Of a DNA stretch of 47,265 bases, positions 8,213 to 17,062 are shown in pieces. This stretch comes from an archaeon RBG_16_50_20 (lineage in GTDB: Archaea; Thermoproteota; Bathyarchaeia; 40CM-2-53-6). Below the pieces are notes generated by a model that ran no database searches, was not told the origin of the DNA, and was given only the letters and a program-made list of their open reading frames with translations. The stretch is from NCBI GenBank assembly GCA_001768965.1, contig MEMY01000047.1, positions 141 to 47,405 of the forward strand. Reading direction: 5' to 3'. The number at the start of each line of letters is the position of its first letter. Positions within the stretch are counted from its first letter, which is position 1. A program made the translations under genes and the position numbers.

Positions 8213-8871
8213 CCTGCAAGATCTGCCTCTCTGTCATCCCAGACGCTAATGTGAACATCGATCAACTACTCGCGCAAATCGCCCAGAAGAGGCCAGACCT
8301 TGTGGAGTTCCGCCTAGACAGACTTGATAATCTGACGGCCGTTGAAACCATAGGCCAGAAGAAGACTCTGCCAGCGATCGCAACCGACAAAGCCATCAGA
8401 GAGCCATCCGTAAGCCGCAAGATTCTGCTTGCAGCTGCCAGTTCAAGTTTCGAATATGTTGACATAGACTTCGCGTCACATGATGCGAAGAGGCTCGTAG
8501 AAGAGTGTAGGGCCAAAGGGACTAAGATCATCGTGTCCAGTCACAACTTCAATGGAACACCGTCTCAAAGCGAACTGAGGGATGTATTCAACTCAGTGAG
8601 GGAGATGGAGGCTGACATCTGCAAGATCGTGACGACCGCAACACACCCTCGTGATAACCTAGAAGTACTCAACTTCGTCCAGGAAAAGTGTACAGAGGCT
8701 AAGCTAGTTTCTTTCGCGATGGGTTCACTGGGAACTCCATCTAGGATCCTCTCTCCTGTTTTCGGGGCCGAATTCACTTTCGCAGCCTTCAGTCAAGACT
8801 CCAGGACGGCCGACGGCCAACTTAGTATTGAGGATCTTCGAAGCGTGTGGCATCTACTTGGAATTCAATAG
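8209..8871 (+). CDS. aroD: 3-dehydroquinate dehydratase, type I, probable CTG start
   Basis: Dehydrates 3-dehydroquinate to 3-dehydroshikimate through a Schiff base. Counting from CTG 8209, the 220-residue protein has EFRLD (E33, R35), SSHNF (general acid/base H112) and CKIVTTA (Schiff-base K139), plus the C-terminal GQLSIEDLR loop. The first ordinary start codon (GTG 8251) would remove the first beta strand. In frame upstream the sequence reads TCKICLSVIPDAN, closely matching the beginning of other type I enzymes. The nearest in-frame stop is at 8203, so CTG 8209, overlapping the aroB' stop as CTGA, is the best candidate. Confidence 0.9.
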   Translation: MTCKICLSVIPDANVNIDQLLAQIAQKRPDLVEFRLDRLDNLTAVETIGQKKTLPAIATDKAIREPSVSRKILLAAASSSFEYVDIDFASHDAKRLVEECRAKGTKIIVSSHNFNGTPSQSELRDVFNSVREMEADICKIVTTATHPRDNLEVLNFVQEKCTEAKLVSFAMGSLGTPSRILSPVFGAEFTFAAFSQDSRTADGQLSIEDLRSVWHLLGIQ

Positions 8872-9745
8872 TTCGGCAGTTTCAGGAAAGACGCAGGTTT
8901 ACTGTCTCATAGGCGACCCCGTGGACCACTCGTTGAGCCCAGCAATTCAGAACACCGCCTTCCGATCAGCTGGCATGGACGCCGTCTACGTGCCATTTCG
9001 AGTAAGGAGGAAGGAACTCAAGGATGCGATTCGCGGCTTACGCGCAATTGGTGTACGCGGTTTCAACGTGACCACGCCTCACAAAAGCCATGTTATGCGT
9101 CACTTGGACAAGTTGGACCCCACAGCTCGAGAGATAGGGTCAGTGAACACTGTTGTGGCCAGCGAGAACGGCATGCTAACTGGGTACAACACGGACGGAA
9201 TCGGTGCTGTCAAGGCTCTGCAGGACGCAGGCGCCCCCCTGAACAAAACAGCCCTGTTGTTTGGAGCAGGAGGGGCAAGCCGAGCTATAGCCCACGCGCT
9301 TGCCCGCCATTCGAAGTCGATCAGACTCGTTAATCGAACCCAATCAAAGGCGAGAGAACTAGAACGCCGACTGAGACGGAAATATCGAATTGATGTCTCG
9401 CACCATGCTCTCCTGCGGACTAGACTCCGGAATCTGATCGAGGAGGCTGACATCATCATTAACGGGTCTGCGATGGGAATGGATGGAAGGGCTGATCTCC
9501 CCATCGAGGAAAATTGGCTGAATCGAGACCAATGGGTGATGGATATCGTATACAGACCTCCGGAGACAAGATTGCTGAACCTTGCTGGGCTAGCAGGAGC
9601 GAGAACGCTCAACGGTCTGGACATGCTCGTAAGCCAAGGTGCATGCTCTTTCGAACTCTGGACAGGTCGAGCGGCGGTGATCGCCGAAATGCGTCATGCT
9701 GTTGCGAGAGAATCGTTGGCGTTTGCTCATGCAAAAAACAGCTGA
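8855..9745 (+). CDS. aroE: Shikimate dehydrogenase
   Basis: Reduces 3-dehydroshikimate to shikimate with NADPH. Shikimate-binding motifs are DHSLSP, NVTTPHK (catalytic Lys) and NTDG. The cofactor domain has LFGAGGASRAI followed by VNRTQSKA (Arg for NADP phosphate) and NGSAMGM. No ATG precedes the conserved region. The start is probably TTG 8855, overlapping aroD by 17 bp; TTG 8828 would add nine residues. Length of about 296 residues is normal. The overlap supports translation as part of the aromatic operon. Confidence 0.94.
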   Translation, partial: YLEFNSSAVSGKTQVYCLIGDPVDHSLSPAIQNTAFRSAGMDAVYVPFRVRRKELKDAIRGLRAIGVRGFNVTTPHKSHVMRHLDKLDPTAREIGSVNTVVASENGMLTGYNTDGIGAVKALQDAGAPLNKTALLFGAGGASRAIAHALARHSKSIRLVNRTQSKARELERRLRRKYRIDVSHHALLRTRLRNLIEEADIIINGSAMGMDGRADLPIEENWLNRDQWVMDIVYRPPETRLLNLAGLAGARTLNGLDMLVSQGACSFELWTGRAAVIAEMRHAVARESLAFAHAKNS

Positions 9746-10610
9746 GGCAGTGTGCCATGGGGCAGTGACAGTCGTAAACGCCATGGCAACGGGCAAAGGT
9801 GCTGCACTCGGTATCAACCTCTGGACAAAGGCGCGAGTGACCGTCACGGACCGAACAAGCTCATTCATAGGACGCAATGTGACCGATCCCAAGGAAGACA
9901 CAAGACTGATGCAGATCACGGCTCAGCATGTCCTGAGAAAATTTCAGGCACATCGCAACTTCGGTGCCATTGTAGAGACTCGCTCCAACATACCCGTAGC
10001 TGTGGGTCTGAAAAGTAGCAGCGCTGCTAGCAACGCCGTCGCATTGGCAACTTTGAGAGCCCTTGGAAGAAAAATGAGCGATTACGCGACGGTGAACTTA
10101 GCAGTTGACGCGAGCCTCAAGGCGGGAGTGACGCTGACTGGAGCGTATGACGACGCCTTAGCCTGCTATGTTGGTGGCCTTGCGGTCACAGACAATTATC
10201 ACCGCCGAATTCTGAAGCGTTACAAACCAAGAGGACGAGCACGTGTCTTGATTTACGTGCCAGAAGGCAAGAAGTACACCAAGGACGTTGATCGTAAACA
10301 GTTGCGCAACATTGCGCCTTCAATTGGCGTGGCGCACCGTGAAGCACTCAAAGGCAATTATTGGTTATCACTGACACTAAATGGCCTCGCCTACTCTAAG
10401 GCACTTGGATACGATGCGCAACCGGCTAAGCAAGCGCTTGCAACGGGCGCGATTGCTGCTGGGCTCTCAGGCAAAGGACCAGCGGTTGCAGCTATAGTTC
10501 CGTCTTCGAAAGTTGAGAATGTTCTGTCGGTGTGGACCTCACTTCCAGGGCGCGTCGTCGTGACCTCGTTCAATTACAGGAAGGCGGAAGCTAGGAGTCT
10601 GACAAGTTGA
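9729..10610 (+). CDS. aroK: Shikimate kinase, archaeal GHMP type
   Basis: Phosphorylates shikimate to shikimate 3-phosphate. This is the archaeal GHMP-kinase version, unrelated to bacterial P-loop AroK. The 293-residue product opens with a substrate-binding strand (GAVTVVNAMATGKGAALGI) and carries the phosphate-binding GLKSSSAASNA at residues 93-103. A TGAYDDALACY segment and the C-terminal GLSGKGPAVAAI glycine loop follow. ATG 9729 is chosen because it begins the conserved region; it overlaps aroE by 17 bp. An upstream in-frame start at 9696 is less likely. Confidence 0.94.
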   Translation: MQKTAEAVCHGAVTVVNAMATGKGAALGINLWTKARVTVTDRTSSFIGRNVTDPKEDTRLMQITAQHVLRKFQAHRNFGAIVETRSNIPVAVGLKSSSAASNAVALATLRALGRKMSDYATVNLAVDASLKAGVTLTGAYDDALACYVGGLAVTDNYHRRILKRYKPRGRARVLIYVPEGKKYTKDVDRKQLRNIAPSIGVAHREALKGNYWLSLTLNGLAYSKALGYDAQPAKQALATGAIAAGLSGKGPAVAAIVPSSKVENVLSVWTSLPGRVVVTSFNYRKAEARSLTS

Positions 10611-11872
10611 ACGTTACGATCATTCCTAGGAAGGATCTGTCAGGGGAAATAACTGCTCCCCCGTCGAAAGCCCGAACCCATCGCGCTCTAGTGGCTGGAC
10701 TATTGTCAAAGGGCGTGACCAATATCAAAAATCCATTATCATGTGACGACACGAAAGCCACTCTACATGCCGTGGTAACCTTAGGGGCGAAAGTCGACCG
10801 AACTCCGGGCAGTTGGATTGTTGAAAGTTCCGGATTTCCTCATCATCCGAATAATGAGATCTACTGCGGGGAATCGGGTGCCACTTTGCGCTTTTTGATT
10901 CCTATCGCTTCTCTAACTAAGAGCGAGGTCGTTTTCGCCGGAAAGGACAATTTGATGCGGAGACCAATCAACCCCCTAGTCGAGGCGTTGTTTGAGCTGG
11001 GGGTCGAAATGACTATCCATCAGGACAAGATCAGCGTCCGTGGAGAGCCTGCGGGTGGAACCGTTCACATTAGAGGCGATGTAAGCTCCCAGTTCATTTC
11101 AGGCCTGCTTCTCGCGGGTCCACTAATGCCGCGAGGACTAAGAGCTGAACTTACCTCACCGCTTGAGTCGCGCAAGCATCTTTCGCTAACACTTGAGACA
11201 ATGGAGCAGCATGGCATCGACGTCGCGACGGACCATGAAATGTCTTTCTTTGAGATTGGATCAGGGAAGGCGTATTCTCCCGCCGATCACCGAATCCCTG
11301 GCGACTTTTCGTCCGCGGCCTTCCTGCTGTCCGCTGCAGCGATTACCCATTCCGAATTGCTTGTGCGTGGGCTCCCATCGAGTGATCGAGAGCCAGATGG
11401 TCTGGTTGTGGAGATCCTGTCTCTGATGGGAGCTAGATCGTCTGTCATTGATGAAGGTGTTTTAGTAATTGGAGCGAAACTCAGAGGAACTCGTGTGGAT
11501 CTACGTGACAATCCGGATCTTGGGCCGATAGTGGCTGTCTTGGGGTGTTATGCGGAAGGAGAAACAATAATCGAAGGTGCTGCGAGATTGCGATACAAGG
11601 AATCAGACAGATTGGCCACAATTTCGTCCGAATTAGCGTCGCTCGGTGCCAGGATTAGCGAAACAGAAGATGGTTTGAATGTTCATGGTCCCTGTTCGCT
11701 GAATGGCGGGATTGTTCGCTCACATGGAGATCATAGAATCGCAATGGCGTTATGTGTGGCGGCTCTCGGAGCTAATGGTGAGGTTCAGATTCAGGGTGCA
11801 GAGTGCGTCAGCAAGTCGTATCCAAGCTTCTTTGATGATCTACGGTCACTAGGAGTGGAAATAGTTGAGTGA
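10607..11872 (+). CDS. aroA: 3-phosphoshikimate 1-carboxyvinyltransferase (EPSP synthase)
   Basis: Transfers enolpyruvyl from PEP to shikimate 3-phosphate. The 421-residue product has the expected motifs: PPSKARTHRA (S20, K21), GESGATLRF (88-96), GDVSSQFISGLLLA, PGDFSSAAFLL, NPDLGPIVAVLG (catalytic Asp), RLRYKESDR and HGDHRIAMAL. The start is TTG at 10607, overlapping the stop of the shikimate kinase as TTGA. Translational coupling along the operon is likely. Confidence 0.96.
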   Translation: MNVTIIPRKDLSGEITAPPSKARTHRALVAGLLSKGVTNIKNPLSCDDTKATLHAVVTLGAKVDRTPGSWIVESSGFPHHPNNEIYCGESGATLRFLIPIASLTKSEVVFAGKDNLMRRPINPLVEALFELGVEMTIHQDKISVRGEPAGGTVHIRGDVSSQFISGLLLAGPLMPRGLRAELTSPLESRKHLSLTLETMEQHGIDVATDHEMSFFEIGSGKAYSPADHRIPGDFSSAAFLLSAAAITHSELLVRGLPSSDREPDGLVVEILSLMGARSSVIDEGVLVIGAKLRGTRVDLRDNPDLGPIVAVLGCYAEGETIIEGAARLRYKESDRLATISSELASLGARISETEDGLNVHGPCSLNGGIVRSHGDHRIAMALCVAALGANGEVQIQGAECVSKSYPSFFDDLRSLGVEIVE

Positions 11873-12968
11873 TAGCTCATTCGGAAAGGAATTCTGCGTC
11901 ACCATATTCGGCGAAAGTCATGGCCCGGGAGTCGCCACACTGATCGATGGTTGTCCAGCTGGGCTCAAACTCAGCATTGAGGACATACAAGTCGATCTTG
12001 ATCGCAGATTGCCGACGGATCCAACAATGACCTCAGCGCGACGTGAGCGCGATGAGGTTCAGATAATCTCAGGTGTTTTCGAAGGTTTCACAACTGGCGC
12101 TCCCATCGCGATGCTAACGTGGAACAAGGAGGTTCGATCTCAGGACTACGACAAGTTGAAGGTTGTTGCCAGACCGGGCCACGCTGATTTTCCCACGAGC
12201 GTAAAGTATGGTGGTTTCAATGATATCCGTGGAGGTGGCCGCGCTAGCGGCAGGATGACCGTACCCATCATGATGGCAGGCGGTGTGGCCAAGAAACTGC
12301 TCCTTCAAATCGGTGTCGAAATCCTCGCCCACACAGTTCAGATTCACACCATCAAACTGGAACGCAAACTATTGCTTCAGACGGTAAAACAAGTGGCGTA
12401 CACAAACTCTGTTCGTTGTGCAGACCCTGAGACGGCTGAGAGAATGATTGAGCGAATTCGCCAGGCACGGGGCGAAGGAGATAGTGTAGGTGGGATCGTC
12501 GAGTGCATCGCTGAGGGAGTTCCGACTGGCATAGGTGATCCGTTCTTCGACAGCCTTGATGCAGATCTCGCCAAGGTCGCTTTCAGCATACCCGCCGTGA
12601 AGGGTTTTGAGGTCGGTTTGGGATTTGGAGCCTCAGTGATTAAGGGATCTGAGAACAATGACCCTTATGCTGTTCGTGATGGAAAGGTTGTAACGTTGAC
12701 CAACAATTCTGGCGGTATACTTGGCGGCCTATCGAACGGCATGCCTATAGTTGTGCGCGTCGGATTCAAACCACCTTCGTCGATTCCGAGGGATCAGCAG
12801 AGCGTCAACCTAGAAGAAATGAAAGACACATCGGTCCGAGTCACCGGTCGGCACGATCCGTGCGTTGTACCTAAAGCGGTTCCCGTAGTTGAGGCAGCGG
12901 TCGCTATCGTGCTCGCGGACCACTGTCTGCGCGCCCACGTAATTCCGCGAGTCATAGGGAAGAAATAG
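11865..12968 (+). CDS. aroC: Chorismate synthase
   Basis: Converts EPSP to chorismate using reduced FMN, the last common step for aromatic compounds. The 367-residue product shows GESHGPGV (H19), RRERDEVQIISG, FNDIRGGGRASGRM, GGIVEC, GGLSNGMPIVVRV and RHDPCVVPKAVPVVEA. All of these are typical of the family. It begins at TTG 11865, eight bases inside aroA. Its stop lies only 5 bp from the end of the convergent tyrA gene. Confidence 0.97.
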   Translation: MSDSSFGKEFCVTIFGESHGPGVATLIDGCPAGLKLSIEDIQVDLDRRLPTDPTMTSARRERDEVQIISGVFEGFTTGAPIAMLTWNKEVRSQDYDKLKVVARPGHADFPTSVKYGGFNDIRGGGRASGRMTVPIMMAGGVAKKLLLQIGVEILAHTVQIHTIKLERKLLLQTVKQVAYTNSVRCADPETAERMIERIRQARGEGDSVGGIVECIAEGVPTGIGDPFFDSLDADLAKVAFSIPAVKGFEVGLGFGASVIKGSENNDPYAVRDGKVVTLTNNSGGILGGLSNGMPIVVRVGFKPPSSIPRDQQSVNLEEMKDTSVRVTGRHDPCVVPKAVPVVEAAVAIVLADHCLRAHVIPRVIGKK

Positions 12969-12973
12969 CTGTA

Positions 12974-13855
12974 CTATTCAGCGGACATTGCGACAGCGGC
13001 ATTGAATCTTTCGTAAGTGGTCGAAAACGTTCTATCGCGTTCAAGGAAACGGCGACTTGAACGTAGATGTCTAATGATGCGGTTCCGTTTTCCCTTTTTT
13101 AGCATGCTTAAAGCCGCGTTGCATTGGCGAATGTATTTCTGGAGGACTTTCATTGACTGACTATTGTCTATGAATATGGAGGCCTCGTTTTCGAGGTTTT
13201 CCTGGGATATGGCTTCAGCGATGAGAAGTTGAAGTCTGAAAGTCGTTCCGGAGAGCTCGCGGAGTCGATCAGGATCAAATCTCATGACCCTCAGAGTGTT
13301 GACCATGACCAGATTGAGGAAATGAGGTAAAGTCAGTAATGCTGACATCAGTGCCTCGTGTTCTTTGATGCTGCAGAGTATTACTTTCGCGCCTCTTTTT
13401 CGGAAAAGTGACAGGATTCTTCTTGCGTGAATATTTCGCGACGGAATTGAAGTTGCCAATACGGTTCGGCCTTTAAGCGTCTTTGCGCCTGGGCCAAACA
13501 TTGGATGAATACTTAGTATAGGGACACCTCGTTTCCTGAGCCTTTGGAGTATTCTCCTGAGCGGTTCCTTTACTGACGAGATCTCCACCACCAACGACTC
13601 AGGTGCAAGAAACTCTGAGACCTGGTTCAGGATTTTCCTTGTAGCTTGGGTGGGTGTAGCTAGGACGATTATCTGAGACGATCGGATGGCGCGCTTTTGA
13701 TCCTCAGCGAATCTAAGATTTCTCTTGCGAGCTACGGTTCTAGCCACACTTTTGTTCCTATCGCAAATCACCACTTGGTAGTTGCTTTCTTTGAAGAAAG
13801 TTCCGAACCATGCTCCCATTCGTCCGGCTCCGCCGACAACGGTCACAACGACCAA
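12974..13855 (-). CDS. tyrA: Prephenate (or arogenate) dehydrogenase
   Basis: Oxidatively decarboxylates prephenate or arogenate on the way to tyrosine. The 293-residue product has an N-terminal Rossmann motif GGAGRMGAWFG (8-18), SSVKEP, the active-site histidine in SIHPMFGPG (H117) and a second histidine in TLPHFLNLVM. There is no fused chorismate mutase or ACT domain. The start overlaps the end of the aminotransferase fusion by 13 bp on the same strand, so the two are co-translated. Substrate preference cannot be read from sequence; an aminotransferase partner would allow arogenate. Confidence 0.92.
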   Translation of the reverse strand: MVVVTVVGGAGRMGAWFGTFFKESNYQVVICDRNKSVARTVARKRNLRFAEDQKRAIRSSQIIVLATPTQATRKILNQVSEFLAPESLVVEISSVKEPLRRILQRLRKRGVPILSIHPMFGPGAKTLKGRTVLATSIPSRNIHARRILSLFRKRGAKVILCSIKEHEALMSALLTLPHFLNLVMVNTLRVMRFDPDRLRELSGTTFRLQLLIAEAISQENLENEASIFIDNSQSMKVLQKYIRQCNAALSMLKKGKRNRIIRHLRSSRRFLERDRTFSTTYERFNAAVAMSAE

Positions 13856-15261
13856 GCGTCTATCGCCTTTCCGATTGCCTTGACGGCTCCGGGGATCTTA
13901 GCCGCTGGCAATGAGACTGCTAATCTGAAGAATGCGGGGTAGTTGCCGAAGGCTTGTCCCGGACTGATGCTCACACGATGTTGCTCCAAGAGTTGTTTAG
14001 CGAACCTTACAGAGTCGAAGTTGGGTTTGTTCGCTCTCGGGAAGACGTAAAATGTGCCATCGGGCCTGTAAAATGAAACGTCAATTTTGCCAAGTTCTCG
14101 GCACGTAAGCTCTACCTTCTTCATGATGGCGTTGATATTGCGTTGCGCCTCGCGTCGGCCCTTCTTGATGGCTACTAGGGCTGCGTTCTGAATGAATTCT
14201 GGAACGCACGTCGCAACTGTCTGGATGACTCGCTTAATCCGCATTGCGTTCTCTTTTGTCGTTACTAGGTATGCAATTCTCCATCCGGTCAGACTGAACT
14301 GTTTGGAAAAGCTATTGACGTAGATGTAGTTCTCCCTTCCGCTTTCGAGTATGCTTGGTGCCCTGGCCCGCACGTACTTATCGTACACTTCGTCTGAGAG
14401 TACTAATGCTTCATAGCGTTGAGCTAGTTCGATAATCTCCTCGAACTTGCTCTTGCTGATGATCTTGCCAGTCGGATTGCTCGGAGTATTGAGGATTAAC
14501 ATGCGCGCTCCTTTTCTCAACTCAGTTTCAAGTTTTCCAACATCAATCTCCCATCGCTCCTCCAATGTTGTATTAAGTGGGATCACTCGGCCCTTGATGA
14601 AATCCACGCACTCCTCGTAGGCAGGCCATGCGGGCTGCGGTATCACCACTCGCTCTATTTGAGAGACGAAACCTGCGATACTGGCGAAAATGCCGAATCT
14701 TCCGCCTGGAGTGATCAAGATCTGATCCGGCTCAATCTCAGTGTCGTGCTCCACATTGAGTTCATCAGCGAGCGCCCTTCTGAGTTCTGGCAAACCAGCG
14801 GCAGGTCCGTATCCAACGATTTTCTTCTTCCTGAATGTTTCAGTAAGTCCCTGGATTACTTGTGGAGATGCAGGGAAGTTCGGTTCCCCAATCTCAAAGC
14901 GCGTAACCCGCTCTCCTTTGGAACTAAGGCGAAGGGCGAGTTCGACGACTTCCTTCAGAAGCTGATCCTTTGATTGTCTTGGTTTGCCTTGCTCTTCAAC
15001 CCGGATCGTCTCCTCGATTAGGAGTTCTCCGAACCTCCTCGCGAACTCCGTGCTTAAACCCAGTTCCCTGGCAGCATGTGCGAGATTACTTAACGCGCTT
15101 TGTTCCGCGTCCGTGTCGATGATGGGTAGGCCTTTAGACTGTTTGACCTCTGCCATCTTGTCGGCGATTGAGAATCTTTCGCGGATCAACCTGAGGAGCT
15201 GTTTATCGTTCTCTCGAATTCTAGTTCTGTATTCTTCGAGTGTGCTCAAGATAGATCTCAC
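13843..15261 (-). CDS. Chorismate mutase (AroQ)-class I aminotransferase fusion
   Basis: A 472-residue two-domain enzyme. Residues 5-90 form an all-helical AroQ chorismate mutase (RTRIRENDKQLLRLIRERF, AEVKQSKGLPI). Residues about 97-472 form a fold-type I PLP aminotransferase with YGPAAGLPELR, NTPSNPTG (N262), SDEVYDKY (D290, Y293), the PLP lysine in NSFSKQFS (K320) and R328. The fusion couples chorismate to prephenate conversion with transamination. Likely activities are prephenate aminotransferase (to arogenate) or aromatic aminotransferase (from hydroxyphenylpyruvate or phenylpyruvate). Overlap with tyrA supports a role in tyrosine synthesis. Confidence 0.92.
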   Translation of the reverse strand: MRSILSTLEEYRTRIRENDKQLLRLIRERFSIADKMAEVKQSKGLPIIDTDAEQSALSNLAHAARELGLSTEFARRFGELLIEETIRVEEQGKPRQSKDQLLKEVVELALRLSSKGERVTRFEIGEPNFPASPQVIQGLTETFRKKKIVGYGPAAGLPELRRALADELNVEHDTEIEPDQILITPGGRFGIFASIAGFVSQIERVVIPQPAWPAYEECVDFIKGRVIPLNTTLEERWEIDVGKLETELRKGARMLILNTPSNPTGKIISKSKFEEIIELAQRYEALVLSDEVYDKYVRARAPSILESGRENYIYVNSFSKQFSLTGWRIAYLVTTKENAMRIKRVIQTVATCVPEFIQNAALVAIKKGRREAQRNINAIMKKVELTCRELGKIDVSFYRPDGTFYVFPRANKPNFDSVRFAKQLLEQHRVSISPGQAFGNYPAFFRLAVSLPAAKIPGAVKAIGKAIDAWSL

Positions 15262-15357
15262 TGCAAAGAGTCGTTCAGGGTTGTCGCATGTTTCATTAAA
15301 GGATAATCGTTTTGCACGTCTTTCGTCGTCGAGATTGTGGCGAAGTTGGACTAGCCC

Positions 15358-16443
15358 TCAGAGCTCGAGATAGCCTAATTCCACTCCGTCGATAGATAGC
15401 TTGACATGACCCAATTCAATCTCTTTCACTTGATTTGTAGCTCTGGAGTGCAATCTCAGCAAGTTCCTTTCAAGCCCTAACAGGATACCGATTTGGAGCA
15501 AGTAGCCGTCGGCATCAAGAAGACCAACAATAAGGTTCTTCAAATCGAGAGTTGTTGCGGCTTGAATTGATTGTAAGCTCTTGGGTAACTTCAGCCTGAT
15601 ATTGCCTAGTGCGTACGTCCTAGTTGTTGCTCCATCCAGAAATCTCCTGTACCCGGCAGTACGAATCTCTCTTCGGTCGCTTCGAGAACGCGCCAGCACA
15701 TTCTTCGGGGCTTCGATCCTAAATGACCTACCTCTGGCCCCTGACAATATGGGCTGAAGTTCAGTGTTAGTTGATATTCCTAAGATGAGGTCTGGTTGAA
15801 TCGCCTCGATCATTCTGACCTTGTAAATCACCGCTTCCGAATCAAGAACCCAACCGTCCGTATTGATGATGGTGAGCGATTGATGGTTGCGATCAGATAG
15901 ACGGCGTATACCCTCAATTAGTTTTGTCTCGACTTGGCTGGGCGTATTGTGGCCTGTGAAAATGATGCCATCAGGTTTGAGGTCCACGAGGGATGAGACG
16001 TACCCCGTTGGGACAGCGCGTCCAATGGTTGTCGGAGGCCCAATGTCTGCCTGCCCAATGTCACCGTCAACAACTGGCGATTCTATACCTAGTCCGAACA
16101 ATCTATTCGTGAGGTACGTAGAGAGTGTGCTCTTGCCTACATCTGCCGCTCCAATGACCATGACCTTGCCCTGCTCCATCTCCGCCAGAGCCTCAACAGC
16201 TGAGTCCCAAGAGGTTGGAATCGTACTTCCTTGCACCTCGAATACACTCCCTGGTTCGCCCAGGGTGATTTCCAAATCTGCTTCGGAGCGAGCTTCAATT
16301 GGAAGCTGCTTCTCCTGACGCACAACGAGTCTGATATTGCGTGTGAGAGGCGCACCGAGCACAGCCGCTTCTCCGTTCATTAGTCTGAAGGACGCGGGAC
16401 CTCGAACTAGGAGAGTGTTCTCAGGTGCGAGCAGGTACCGCAT
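15358..16443 (-). CDS. Clp1/Grc3-type polynucleotide 5'-kinase
   Basis: A 361-residue P-loop protein of the archaeal/eukaryal Clp1-Grc3 family, which phosphorylates 5'-OH ends of RNA or DNA. An N-terminal beta domain (1-75) is followed by Walker A GAADVGKST (98-106), a VVDGDIGQADIGPP segment (Clp1 family hallmark) and FTGHNTPSQ. NTDGWVLD near residue 195 and a beta-rich C-terminal domain complete it. The role is probably RNA 5'-end repair, processing or tRNA splicing. It lies upstream of the aminotransferase fusion on the same strand, 96 bp away, with no evident functional link. Confidence 0.9.
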   Translation of the reverse strand: MRYLLAPENTLLVRGPASFRLMNGEAAVLGAPLTRNIRLVVRQEKQLPIEARSEADLEITLGEPGSVFEVQGSTIPTSWDSAVEALAEMEQGKVMVIGAADVGKSTLSTYLTNRLFGLGIESPVVDGDIGQADIGPPTTIGRAVPTGYVSSLVDLKPDGIIFTGHNTPSQVETKLIEGIRRLSDRNHQSLTIINTDGWVLDSEAVIYKVRMIEAIQPDLILGISTNTELQPILSGARGRSFRIEAPKNVLARSRSDRREIRTAGYRRFLDGATTRTYALGNIRLKLPKSLQSIQAATTLDLKNLIVGLLDADGYLLQIGILLGLERNLLRLHSRATNQVKEIELGHVKLSIDGVELGYLEL

Positions 16444-16538
16444 GTTTGTCCCTCATCTCCAAATTCAATAGTTCGCGAAACAGCTTTCGCAACAATAGAA
16501 GCTGGAGAATATCGCTAAATACACTACTGATTCATCTC

Positions 16539-16973
16539 ATGCCGCTTGGTGCTGCGCCAATGAATGTGGGCGATAGCGAGATACCTGAAGGGCTGTATTA
16601 TACCAAAGAACACGAATGGATGAAGATCGAAGGTGACAAATGCCGAGTCGGGATCACCGACCATGCACAGAAGTCTCTTCATGAGGTAGTGTATGTAGAT
16701 CTTCCAAATATCGGCAGGACTCTCGCGCAGAATGCGGTCTTTGGTACAGTTGAATCTGTAAAAGCGGTATCAGAATTGTATTCTCCGGTGACCGGCGAGG
16801 TTGTGGAAAAGAATGAGAAATTGATTGATTCACCTGAGCTGGTGAACCAAGAACCATATGGCGCCGGCTGGATTGTAGTAGTTAAGTCTTCGCATCTTCA
16901 GGACGACTTGAAAGCCCTTTTGAACACTGAAGCTTACGCGAAATTCCTCGAGGAAGTTACCAAGAAGAAATAA
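16539..16973 (+). CDS. gcvH: Glycine cleavage system H protein
   Basis: Carries the lipoyl arm of the glycine cleavage system. The fold is clear: YYTKEHEWMKIEG, VGITDHAQKSLHEVVYVDLP, the lipoylated lysine in ESVKAVSEL, SPVTGEVVEKNEKL and AGWIVVVK. ATG 16539 (144 residues) and ATG 16560 (137 residues) are both possible. A TATA-like CTAAAT at 16515-16520 lies about 22 bp upstream of 16539, consistent with a leaderless start there. The partner gcvT is 2.8 kb downstream; gcvP is not in the window. Confidence 0.95.
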   Translation: MPLGAAPMNVGDSEIPEGLYYTKEHEWMKIEGDKCRVGITDHAQKSLHEVVYVDLPNIGRTLAQNAVFGTVESVKAVSELYSPVTGEVVEKNEKLIDSPELVNQEPYGAGWIVVVKSSHLQDDLKALLNTEAYAKFLEEVTKKK

Positions 16974-17020
16974 AGACTCCAGTGAACTCCCGAGTGGTTC
17001 TTCCATCGTTCATGCATTAA

Positions 17021-17028
17021 TTTAAAAA
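17021..17028 (+). promoter_or_regulatory. TATA box of the 122-residue unknown gene
   Basis: TTTAAAAA lies 35-42 bp before the ATG at 17063, predicting initiation near 17050 and a leader of about 13 nt. It is one of the clearest TATA elements in the window. Confidence 0.55.
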
Positions 17029-17062
17029 TGCGTTCCGTTCATCTACTGGAATTGAGTCCCGC

